Of a DNA stretch of 18,105 nt, positions 7,720-14,407 are shown in pieces. The DNA comes from an uncultured Rhodospirillales bacterium. GTDB lineage: Bacteria; Pseudomonadota; Alphaproteobacteria; Acetobacterales; Acetobacteraceae. The notes below the pieces were generated by a model. The model saw only the letters and a program-made list of their open reading frames with translations, searched no databases and was not told the DNA's origin. Each line of letters begins with the position of its first letter. The stretch's first letter is position 1. A program made the translations under genes and the position numbers. The stretch is from contig CAIYPH010000885.1 of assembly GCA_903928045.1 (NCBI GenBank), positions 1 to 18,105 on the forward strand, read 5' to 3'.

Positions 7720-9891
7720 CTACCAACGCAAGACGCTGAGAATATTGGAGTAGCTGTCCGTCCACGGCACAAAACCCGCGCGTGACGCGAGCGGGCGCCA
7801 GCGGGCATCCCCGCGCAGGAAGTCGAGGTCGCCGGGGCCGGGAGCAATCGCCACCCAGTTCGACGGCGTGGCCCAGCGCGCGATCTCCTCGGCGCTCGGC
7901 TTGTAGAACTGCGCCAGCGCCACCGCTCCGAGGTCGGCGAGGCCGGCCGCCAGGGCCGGCTCGAGATCGAGGTAGCGGTTGCTGATATGGACGAGCAGCC
8001 GGCCATGCGGCGCGAGCTTCCTCAAATAGAGGCCGAACGCCTCCTGTGTCAGCAGGTGGACCGGTATCGAGTCGGAACTGAAGGCATCGAGGACGATGAG
8101 ATCATAGGCGCTATCCGGCTGGGCGGCGAGCAGCAGCCTGCCATCGCCGATGGCGATCCGGGCGCTGCGACCGCATTGCGCGAGATAGTGGAAAAACCGC
8201 GTGTCACTGGCCACCTCCGCGACCGCGGGGTCGATCTCGAAGAACGTCCAGTCTTCGCCGGGGCGACTGAAGCAGGTGAGGCCGCCGGTGCCGAGGCCGA
8301 TCGCGGCGACGCGGCGCGGGGTCGGGACGCTGCGGAGAAACTGCCCGGCAGGGCCATTGGCGACGTAGTAGGTGGAGGTCTCGGCCCATTTCGCCGGGTC
8401 GGTCGCCTCGACGCCGTGCAGGGTATCGCCGTGCAGCAGCCCATGCCAAGTGCCGTGTGCGATGCTGCGGACATGAACGACACCGAAGAAGCTGCGCGTG
8501 CCGTGGATGATGCCAAGTCCGTTCTGGATCATCAGGCCGCACCCCAGCACCGCCAGGACTGACGCTGTGAAGCGGGGCGGATGGCGGCTGTACCAGATGA
8601 GCGCCACCCCGAGCAGGGCCACCGAGGTGATTTTCGGGAGGTTTCCGAGGTCCAGAATCCAACCAGTGCCGCGAATCTGGATTGCCAGGGCGGCGGCGCC
8701 GCCGACCAGGATAATGGCATAGCACAGCTCGATCACCGGCCGCCGCCCCGCGCGCCCGGCCATGACCATCCGCAGCAGGCAGGCCGCCGCGATGCCGAGA
8801 TCGTACTCATAGGTCGACGAGAAGATGACGGGGGCGACGAGTGCGTTGAAGATTCCGCCAAGCGCGCCGCCGACGGACAGCCACAGGTAGAACTCCGTGA
8901 GATTGCTGGCCGGTGGGCGGCGCTGGGACAGCTGCGCGTGGCACCAAAGGGCGATGGCGAAGAATGAGATGATATGCGCCGGGACACTGAGCCAGGCGGG
9001 GATTGGCAACTCCATCACCCGGGTTGCCGTCAGCAGGGTGGTGACGACGACAATCCCCACTGCCGCTGCCCGCCCGCTCCAGGCGCCGCTGGCATTGCGG
9101 CCGAAGGCGATGATGAAGGTCAGCAGATACAGCGCCAGCGGCACGACCCAGAGCAGGGGAACGGCGGCAAGATCGGTGGATATATAGGATGTCACCCCGA
9201 GCAGCAGGCTTGATGGCACCAGCGACAGGGTAACCCAGAGCAGCCGCGTTGCCCCGCGTACGGGTACCGCCGGCAGGGCGTCGGCGCCCGGTAGCATCGC
9301 TGGACGGCGGCGCGTGGCAACGAAGCAGGCGCCAAGCAGGGGTGCAAGCAGGGCGAAGCCGATCGCCCATGCCCGGGCCTGACCGGGAAGCGGCAGGGCG
9401 GGCTCGAGGAGGAGCGGAAATGCCAGCAGGGAGACGAGGCTGCCGGCATTGCTGGCAGCGTAGAGGAAATAAGGGTCACCGGCGGCGCGATCGCCGGTGC
9501 GCCCGAACCAGGCCTGGATCAGCGGAGCCGAGGCCGAGAGGACAAAAAACGGCAGGCCGACGAGCCGTGCGAGCGTGCCGAGCAGCCAGGTGATCGGCGC
9601 CCCCTCGGCGGGCGTGGTGAGCGCTCCGCCGACGCCAAATGGCAGCAGGCTCCAGGCGACGAGGAGCAGCAACCCGTGGGTGACCGCTTGAAGCCTCGGT
9701 GGCAGTCGGATCAGCAGATGGGCATAGAGGTAGCCGGCCAGCAGGAGGATCTGGAAGAACATCATCGCCGTGTTCCACACCGATGGCGCCCCGCCGAGCA
9801 GCGGCAGCAGCATCTTGGTGATCAACGGCTGCACCCAGAACAGAAGGAATGCACTGAGGCCGGATGCCAGGCTGAAAACCGCGATCACCAT
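7720..9891 (-). CDS. Polytopic membrane protein fused to spermidine-synthase-like domain
   Basis: A 723-residue fusion. Residues 1 to about 480 are a hydrophobic multi-spanning part (first segment about 3-20, several more) followed by a soluble Rossmann domain at about 500-723. Seen in the soluble part: nucleotide-binding GLGTGG (532-537), acidic strand-end FEIDP (551-555), GDG (582-584), DLIVLDAFSSDSIP (597-610) and a C-terminal WTDSYSN. These are the landmarks of 'fused MFS/spermidine synthase' proteins. The canonical aminopropyltransferase motif DSSDP-x-G is replaced by DAFSSDSIP, so true spermidine synthesis is unproven. The ATG at 9891 has GGAG directly against it, too close for a normal site. 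It is probably reached by coupling from the short frame ending at 9885. No in-frame ATG, GTG or TTG is seen just upstream. Confidence 0.85.
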   Translation of the reverse strand: MVIAVFSLASGLSAFLLFWVQPLITKMLLPLLGGAPSVWNTAMMFFQILLLAGYLYAHLLIRLPPRLQAVTHGLLLLVAWSLLPFGVGGALTTPAEGAPITWLLGTLARLVGLPFFVLSASAPLIQAWFGRTGDRAAGDPYFLYAASNAGSLVSLLAFPLLLEPALPLPGQARAWAIGFALLAPLLGACFVATRRRPAMLPGADALPAVPVRGATRLLWVTLSLVPSSLLLGVTSYISTDLAAVPLLWVVPLALYLLTFIIAFGRNASGAWSGRAAAVGIVVVTTLLTATRVMELPIPAWLSVPAHIISFFAIALWCHAQLSQRRPPASNLTEFYLWLSVGGALGGIFNALVAPVIFSSTYEYDLGIAAACLLRMVMAGRAGRRPVIELCYAIILVGGAAALAIQIRGTGWILDLGNLPKITSVALLGVALIWYSRHPPRFTASVLAVLGCGLMIQNGLGIIHGTRSFFGVVHVRSIAHGTWHGLLHGDTLHGVEATDPAKWAETSTYYVANGPAGQFLRSVPTPRRVAAIGLGTGGLTCFSRPGEDWTFFEIDPAVAEVASDTRFFHYLAQCGRSARIAIGDGRLLLAAQPDSAYDLIVLDAFSSDSIPVHLLTQEAFGLYLRKLAPHGRLLVHISNRYLDLEPALAAGLADLGAVALAQFYKPSAEEIARWATPSNWVAIAPGPGDLDFLRGDARWRPLASRAGFVPWTDSYSNILSVLRW

Positions 9892-9938
9892 CTCCTGCGT
9901 CCGCGGGCCAGGGGCCTTGAACCTTGCTGAACGGTCAT
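9885..9938 (-). CDS. Putative 17-codon leader peptide (MTVQQGSRPLARGRRRW)
   Basis: Short frame reading MTVQQGSRPLARGRRRW. Its ATG (9938-9936) follows GGGAGG at ideal six-base spacing, the best such site in this part of the window. Its stop TGA (9887-9885) lies just inside the next gene, so the last codons overlap the ATG at 9891. Five of 17 residues are arginine, and three of these use AGG or AGA, codons expected to be rare in such GC-rich DNA. Arg-rich content ahead of a polyamine-synthase-like gene suggests a regulatory or coupling leader. It may also be chance, since no conservation data are available. Confidence 0.5.
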   Translation of the reverse strand: MTVQQGSRPLARGRRRW

Positions 9939-9944
9939 CGTTGG

Positions 9945-9950
9945 CCTCCC
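9945..9950 (-). promoter_or_regulatory. Strong Shine-Dalgarno GGGAGG before the 17-codon frame
   Basis: CCTCCC on the plus strand reads GGGAGG on the minus strand, with CCAACG between it and the ATG at 9938. The downstream membrane-synthase gene has no well-spaced site of its own, so this site probably recruits the ribosomes that later reach 9891. Confidence 0.6.
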
Positions 9951-9973
9951 GGCGGTCGGAGCGGGCGAGCGGG

Positions 9974-10273
9974 TTAAGCCGCGCGGCGGCTGACCTGCCC
10001 GGTGATTTCCTGGCGGTGGGTCACCGACTGCACGCCGATGGTTTGGCCGATATTGCCGACCACCAGGTGCACCATCTCGGCGGGCATGGCGTCCATGGCG
10101 ATGTCGATCCGCATGGCGCCGCCCGTCATCTGCGCCTCGAAGCGGTCGGGCGTGAGATCGCGCTTGGCGAAGGGCTGCAGCAGGCGGGCGAGCAGCCCGG
10201 GGGACGGATCGGCGTGGACGGTGAAACGCACGGAGGCGAGCAGGCCGACGAGGGCCCAGGGTTCGGTTGACAT
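9974..10273 (-). CDS. Small ACT-domain protein (acetolactate synthase small subunit-like)
   Basis: A 99-residue protein that looks like one ACT domain. Seen: an initial strand SVRFTVHADPSPGLLARLLQ, where the DPSPGLLARLL turn-helix is the typical ACT 'pgvLarvl' ligand-binding corner, then strands around RFEAQMTG and MRIDIAMDAMPAEMVHLVVGNIGQTIGVQSV. Size and pattern resemble IlvM-type regulatory subunits of acetolactate synthase, though similarity is at the fold level only. No catalytic acetolactate synthase subunit is nearby. An amino-acid-sensing role is therefore inferred from the domain alone. It follows the PhnC-type gene with about 120 bases between, containing a hairpin and a short frame. 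The Shine-Dalgarno is weak (GGA about eight bases upstream). The stop is TAA at 9974-9976. Confidence 0.65.
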   Translation of the reverse strand: MSTEPWALVGLLASVRFTVHADPSPGLLARLLQPFAKRDLTPDRFEAQMTGGAMRIDIAMDAMPAEMVHLVVGNIGQTIGVQSVTHRQEITGQVSRRAA

Positions 10274-10320
10274 GTTTTGGGAGTCCGGAACGAATGGAAG
10301 ACGGGCAGGCGCGTGAAAGC

Positions 10321-10341
10321 CCCGGCTGCTAGGCAGCCGGG
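10321..10341 (-). terminator. GC-rich hairpin between the PhnC-type and ACT-domain genes
   Basis: Perfect 9-bp stem CCCGGCTGC / GCAGCCGGG with a three-base loop. With one bulged G the stem extends by three further pairs. On the minus strand it is followed by GCTTTC, a short T tract. It could end the upstream transcript or act as an attenuator for the ACT gene, whose ATG is 47 bases on. The stop codon of the 14-codon frame falls in its loop. Confidence 0.6.
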
Positions 10342-10373
10342 CTCATAATTCGCGCGATGTGCGTCCGGATCAT
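10329..10373 (-). CDS. Putative 14-codon leader peptide (MIRTHIARIMSPAA)
   Basis: Short frame MIRTHIARIMSPAA ending in TAG (10331-10329). The stop sits at the loop and first right-arm base of the hairpin at 10321-10341. Three of 14 codons are isoleucine. The layout of short frame, stop in a GC-rich hairpin, then a gene for an IlvM-like ACT protein resembles classical amino-acid attenuation. The Shine-Dalgarno is weak (TAGG about seven bases upstream). No competing anti-terminator pairing was established, so this is a candidate only. Confidence 0.4.
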   Translation of the reverse strand: MIRTHIARIMSPAA

Positions 10374-10394
10374 TGGATACCTATAGCGCCGCTT

Positions 10395-11192
10395 TCAGGC
10401 GAGCGCCAGGGCCCCCTCGGGCATCGGGGCGTGAAATTCATCTTCGGTGACCCCATAGATGTCCTGCACCTTCGCCGCGGTGAGGTCGGCTGGGGTGCCG
10501 TCGAACACGATGCGGCCGGACTGCATGGCGACGATGCGATCGCAATAGGAGCGGGCGGTGTCGAGGTGGTGCAGGTTGCACAGCACCGTCAGGCCATCCT
10601 CGCGGTTGATGCGCCGGAGCGCGTCCATCACGATGCGCGCGTTATGCGGGTCGAGGCTGGCGATCGGCTCGTCGGCGAGCAGCAGGCGCGGTTCCTGCAA
10701 CAAGGCGCGGCAAATCGCCACACGCTGCTGCTGGCCGCCAGAGACCTGGCCGGCACGGAGCAGGGCGACTTCCAGCAGGTCGAAGCGCTCGAGCGTCTTC
10801 AGAGCCAGCGCACGCTCCTCGGCGCTGAACAGGCCGAGCAGCGATGGCAGGGTGGCGCGGTGGTTCAGCCGGCCCATCAGCACGTTGGTCAGCACGTCGA
10901 GCCGCGGGATGAGGTTGAATTGCTGGAAGATCATGGCGCAGGACGTCCGCCAATCCCGCAGCGCGCGGCCGGTGAGCGCGGTAACGTCGAGATCGCCATA
11001 GCGGATGTTGCCGGAGGATGGCGGCTGCAACCGGTTGATCATGCGCAGCAGCGTCGACTTGCCGGCGCCCGAGCGGCCGAGAATGCCGAGCATCTGGCCG
11101 GGGGGGACCGTCAGGGACACATCGTCCACCGCCGTCTTGCTGCCGAAGCGGCGCGTGAGGCCGCGGATTTCGAGGGTTGCGTGGGCGTTCAT
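10395..11192 (-). CDS. phnC: PhnC-type ABC transporter ATP-binding protein (orphan)
   Basis: A 265-residue ATPase of the phosphonate/phosphate-ester importer class. Seen: Walker A GRSGAGKS (39-46), Q-loop in [22 protein letters not shown], signature VSGGQ (150-154), Walker B LLLADE (170-175) continuing into the PhnC-typical [10 protein letters not shown], and the H-loop His at 208-209. All ATPase residues are intact. PhnC normally works with a PhnD binding protein and PhnE permease; neither is in this window. The gene instead follows emrB on the same strand with a 51-base gap. The ATG at 11192 fits the family N-terminus; a TTG at 11228 would add 12 residues. It may serve PhnD/PhnE encoded elsewhere or another permease. 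Confidence 0.85.
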   Translation of the reverse strand: MNAHATLEIRGLTRRFGSKTAVDDVSLTVPPGQMLGILGRSGAGKSTLLRMINRLQPPSSGNIRYGDLDVTALTGRALRDWRTSCAMIFQQFNLIPRLDVLTNVLMGRLNHRATLPSLLGLFSAEERALALKTLERFDLLEVALLRAGQVSGGQQQRVAICRALLQEPRLLLADEPIASLDPHNARIVMDALRRINREDGLTVLCNLHHLDTARSYCDRIVAMQSGRIVFDGTPADLTAAKVQDIYGVTEDEFHAPMPEGALALA

Positions 11193-11243
11193 GGCGGCAG
11201 AATGGCCCGGCGCCTTCGGGCACCGCAACCCCCCTCGGCGGGA

Positions 11244-12743
11244 TTACCGGCGAACCCGTCGCATCATCGCCAGCAATATGAGGGTCGGCAGCGTTACCCA
11301 GGTCATCAGCAGGAAGTCGTCGTTATAGGCGACGATCAGCGCCTGGCGGTTGATCATCTGGTCGAGCACCGCGGCGCCCTGGGGGGTAGCAGGGTTGAGC
11401 GCATGGCCGAGCGGAGTGGCACCGTGCAGCAGGCGGTTGAAGGGGATCGCCACCGCGCTCAGCACTTCGTGCACTGTCTGCGCGTTGCGGGTGAGTGAGA
11501 ACGAGGTGATGGAGATGCCGACCGCGGCGCCGATGTTGCGCCCGAGCGAGAGTAGCCCGGCGGCGTCGGCGCGGTATTGCGGGCTGAGCGTCGCGTAGGC
11601 GATCACCGAGAGCGGGTTGAAGATCCAGCCCATGCCGAAGCCCTGGAACACCAGGGTGAGCAGCATCTGGTCGCGCGAGACGTCCGGCGTCCAGCCGCTC
11701 ATCGAGAACAAGGTCGAGGCCAGCACCAGCACGCCGACGGTCATGAAAATCCGCTGGTCCACCCGCCCGCCATATTTGCCCGCCAACGTCATCGCCACCA
11801 TGGTGCCGAGGCCGCGTGGCGCCAGCACGATGCCGGCGGTCTCCACCGGGTAGCCGGCGAGGTTCTGCAAATAGGGCGCGAGCAGGGCGGAGCTTGCCAT
11901 CAGCACCATGCCGGTCGAGCCCATCACCAGCATGGCGCTGGTGAGATTCCGGTCGCGGAAGATGGCCGGCGGAATGAAGGGGCGCTCGGCGGTGAGCATG
12001 TGGACGATGAAAAGGTAGGTGCCGAGCACGGCGAGTACCAGTTCGGCGGTGATTTCCGCGGAGCTGAACCAGTCCAGCTCCTGGCCGCGGTCGAGCATCA
12101 ATTGCAGGCTGCCGATCGCTAGGCCGAGCACGGCGAAGCCGGTCCAGTCGAAGCGCAGCGCGCGGTTGGGCTCGCTTTTGGGCAGAAACAACGCGAGGCC
12201 GGTAATCGCCAGGATGCCGAATGGCAGGTTGACGTAGAACACCCAGCGCCAATTGTAGACGTCGGTCAGCCAGCCGCCGAGGGTGGGGCCGGAAATCGGC
12301 CCGACCATCACGCCGAGCCCCCAGATCGCCATCGCCTGCGGGCGCTTCTCGACCGGGTAGATGTCCAGCATGATCGCCTGGCACAGCGGAACCAGCGCGG
12401 CGCCGAAGCCGCCCTGGGCGATGCGGAACACCACCATCTGGTCGAGCGTCTGCGCCGCACCGCACAGCATGGAGGTGAGGGTGAAGCCGACCAGGCAGAT
12501 CAGGAACAGCCGCTTGCGCCCAAACCGCGCCGCCAGCCAGCCCACAGGTGCCGTCATGATCGCCGAGGCGACGACGTAGGAGGTCAGCACCCAGGTGATC
12601 TGGTCGAGCGTGCTGTTCAGGCTGCTCTGCATATAGGGCAGCGCGACGTTGGCGATGGTGGAATCCAGCACCTGCATCAGGGTGGCCACCATGACGCAGA
12701 CCGTGATGATCCCGCGGTGGCGCGCGACCCCGCCGCCGCTCAT
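11244..12743 (-). CDS. emrB: DHA2-family MFS multidrug exporter (EmrB-like)
   Basis: A 499-residue inner-membrane drug:proton antiporter (E. coli EmrB is 512). Seen: the DHA2 motif LDSTIANVALP (26-36) in the first helix, MFS motif A GWLAARFGRKR (68-78), and motif C GPISGPTLGG (148-157), which marks exporters. Alternating hydrophobic stretches fit 14 membrane segments. It would pass substrate to the EmrA adaptor encoded 24 bases upstream and from there to an outer-membrane channel, which is not in the window. The start at 12743 has no clear Shine-Dalgarno, so translation is probably coupled to emrA. A following orphan PhnC-type gene on the same strand may share the transcript. Confidence 0.93.
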   Translation of the reverse strand: MSGGGVARHRGIITVCVMVATLMQVLDSTIANVALPYMQSSLNSTLDQITWVLTSYVVASAIMTAPVGWLAARFGRKRLFLICLVGFTLTSMLCGAAQTLDQMVVFRIAQGGFGAALVPLCQAIMLDIYPVEKRPQAMAIWGLGVMVGPISGPTLGGWLTDVYNWRWVFYVNLPFGILAITGLALFLPKSEPNRALRFDWTGFAVLGLAIGSLQLMLDRGQELDWFSSAEITAELVLAVLGTYLFIVHMLTAERPFIPPAIFRDRNLTSAMLVMGSTGMVLMASSALLAPYLQNLAGYPVETAGIVLAPRGLGTMVAMTLAGKYGGRVDQRIFMTVGVLVLASTLFSMSGWTPDVSRDQMLLTLVFQGFGMGWIFNPLSVIAYATLSPQYRADAAGLLSLGRNIGAAVGISITSFSLTRNAQTVHEVLSAVAIPFNRLLHGATPLGHALNPATPQGAAVLDQMINRQALIVAYNDDFLLMTWVTLPTLILLAMMRRVRR

Positions 12744-12767
12744 GGCCGGTCAGCCAGGCTCATCGCC

Positions 12768-13862
12768 TTAGGGCATCAGGTCGCGCCAATGGCGCACATG
12801 GCCGGTGTTGATGTCGACGATGACGCTCATGCCGGCGCGCAGGATGGGGTCACCCTCCTTGCGATCGCAGGAGACGCGCAGCGGGATGCGCTGCACCACC
12901 TTCACCCAGTTGCCCGAGGCGTTCTGGGCCGGCAGCACCGAGAATTCGGCACCCGATGCTGGAGCGATCGACTGCACGGCGCAGTTCCAGGTGCGGCCCG
13001 GATAGGTGTCGACGGTGACATCGACATGGTCGCCGAGCTTCACGTAGGTGAGGTCGGTTTCCTTGGGGCTGGCATCGATCCAGACGCGCTCGGAAGATAC
13101 CAGCCCGAAGCCGGGCGTCGCGGCGGCGAGATACATGCCGGGCTGCATGGTCTCCACCTGGGTGGCGACCCCGGCGAAGGGCGCGTGCACCTCGGTATGG
13201 GCGAGCTGGCGGCGCAGCTCATCCACCTGCGCCTTGGCTTGGAGATATTGCGGCGCGCTCGTCACATCCAGCTCGGCATTGCCGCCGAGGCGCGCGAGCT
13301 GGACGAATGCCAGGGTCTTGAGGCTCTCGACCATCGCCTGGTTGGCCGCGAGCTTGAACCGCGCATCGTCATACTCGGCGCGGGTCACGCCACCGCCCTT
13401 CACCAGGTTGGCGAACCGGTCATAGCTCGCCTGATCGGCCTGCACCTGGGCCTGCTTGGCCTCGATATCGCGCAGCATGCGCTGGTAGTCGCGCTTCATC
13501 GCCTCCATCGAGAGGGCGACCTGGGCGAGGTTGGCCTCGGCGCCGGCGAGCGCGATTTTGAATGGCGCCTGGTCGAGGCGGAACAGAAGGTCCCCCTTCT
13601 TGACCAGTTGGCCTTCCTTCACCGCCACCTCGGCGACGATGCCTGACACGTCGGTCGCCACCGCGAGTTTGGCGGCGCGGACATAGGCGTTGTCGATCGA
13701 GACGATGCGTCCACCGTTCAGCCAGTAGAAGAACGAGCCCACCGCGACGACGGCAATTCCGCCGAGCATGAGAATCGGGCGCAGCACCCGGGCGCGCTCC
13801 CGCTTGAGGGGGGTGGCGCCCGGCATGGCGTGCGCTCCGGGGGCCGTGGCAGTCTGCGACAT
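12768..13862 (-). CDS. emrA: HlyD/EmrA-family membrane fusion protein
   Basis: A 364-residue periplasmic adaptor linking an inner-membrane pump to an outer-membrane channel. Seen: a cytoplasmic N-tail, one membrane anchor at about 28-48, a biotinyl-lipoyl-like half motif (VSGIVAEVAVKEGQLVKKGD), an alpha-helical hairpin at about 95-190, the second lipoyl half (VHAPFAGVATQVETMQPGMY), and beta-barrel segments. The closing segment includes the family ILRAGMSV pattern. The ATG at 13862 overlaps the marR stop by one base (TGATG) and has AAAGGA about ten bases upstream inside marR. emrB follows after 24 bases. The three genes therefore form a regulator-adaptor-pump unit like emrRAB. Confidence 0.93.
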   Translation of the reverse strand: MSQTATAPGAHAMPGATPLKRERARVLRPILMLGGIAVVAVGSFFYWLNGGRIVSIDNAYVRAAKLAVATDVSGIVAEVAVKEGQLVKKGDLLFRLDQAPFKIALAGAEANLAQVALSMEAMKRDYQRMLRDIEAKQAQVQADQASYDRFANLVKGGGVTRAEYDDARFKLAANQAMVESLKTLAFVQLARLGGNAELDVTSAPQYLQAKAQVDELRRQLAHTEVHAPFAGVATQVETMQPGMYLAAATPGFGLVSSERVWIDASPKETDLTYVKLGDHVDVTVDTYPGRTWNCAVQSIAPASGAEFSVLPAQNASGNWVKVVQRIPLRVSCDRKEGDPILRAGMSVIVDINTGHVRHWRDLMP

Positions 13863-14320
13863 CAGGCGAGGTCCTTTTCGAGCGACTTGCTGCGTAGGTC
13901 GGCGGAGATGTTCCCCTTCATGCGGGCAAGTCCTGTCTTCAATGTGGCAAGCATCGCGGGTTCGATCCCGCAGGCGACGGAGGCGAGCATATCGGTGCGC
14001 TCGGCCTGGAGTTTCCCCAGCACCGGCAACGCCGGCGGCAGGATGTGCAGGCGCCAGATCCGCCGGTCATTGGGGTCGGCGCGGCGCTCGACGAGGCCGG
14101 ACGCTTCCAGCCGATCGATCAGCCGTCCGATGGTGATCGGCTCGACTTCAACGATTTCCGCCAGTTCCTTCTGGGACAGGCCCGGCTGCTTCTCCAGCCA
14201 GTAGAGGATCACCCATTGCGCCCGCGTCAGCCCATAGGCACCGGCGCGCCGGTCGGCATCGAGCCGGAGATGGCGGGCGAGGTCATGCAGCAGGAACAGC
14301 AGGTCGGGGTTGTCAGGCAC
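13862..14320 (-). CDS. MarR-family transcriptional regulator
   Basis: A 152-residue winged-helix regulator. Seen: helices around LLHDLARHLRLDADRR, the recognition region LSQKELAEIVEVEPITIGRLIDRLEASGLVERR, then the wing DPNDRRIWRLHILP with the DxRxxxxxL signature of MarR proteins. It is the first gene of the efflux unit, coupled to emrA by TGATG, and is expected to repress the operon until a ligand binds, as known for EmrR/MarR. The start codon is GTG (14320-14318) with a poor Shine-Dalgarno. A near-perfect palindrome lies 17 bases upstream. A comparable gene would be named emrR or mprA, but sequence alone does not settle orthology. Confidence 0.92.
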   Translation of the reverse strand: MPDNPDLLFLLHDLARHLRLDADRRAGAYGLTRAQWVILYWLEKQPGLSQKELAEIVEVEPITIGRLIDRLEASGLVERRADPNDRRIWRLHILPPALPVLGKLQAERTDMLASVACGIEPAMLATLKTGLARMKGNISADLRSKSLEKDLA

Positions 14321-14333
14321 CCCGAGATCATAA

Positions 14334-14354
14334 GCAGCGTTATATTAACGCGGC
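14334..14354 (-). promoter_or_regulatory. Candidate MarR operator overlapping the -10 of the efflux operon
   Basis: GCGTTATATTAACGC (14337-14351) is a perfect inverted repeat with 6-base arms. With one mismatch it extends to 21 bases (14334-14354). On the minus strand it contains TATAAC (14344-14339), five of six matches to a -10 box; the -35 at 17 bases is weak. Overlap of palindrome and -10 fits autorepression. A second palindrome, CCATGCATGG, lies at 14365-14374. Confidence 0.55.
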
Positions 14355-14407
14355 ACCCCATAAGCCATGCATGGGATGCACCGCAGCATCGTCACGGGTC
14401 ACGGTAG

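Noticed and set aside
10359..11498. 379-codon plus-strand frame opposite phnC and the end of emrB
   Set aside because: It spans two well-supported minus-strand genes and has no recognisable domain.
12740..12763. Seven-codon frame MSLADRP between emrA and emrB, overlapping the emrB start
   Set aside because: It has only an AAGG two bases from its ATG and no hairpin or unusual codons. It is probably chance, although emrB itself lacks a clear ribosome site.
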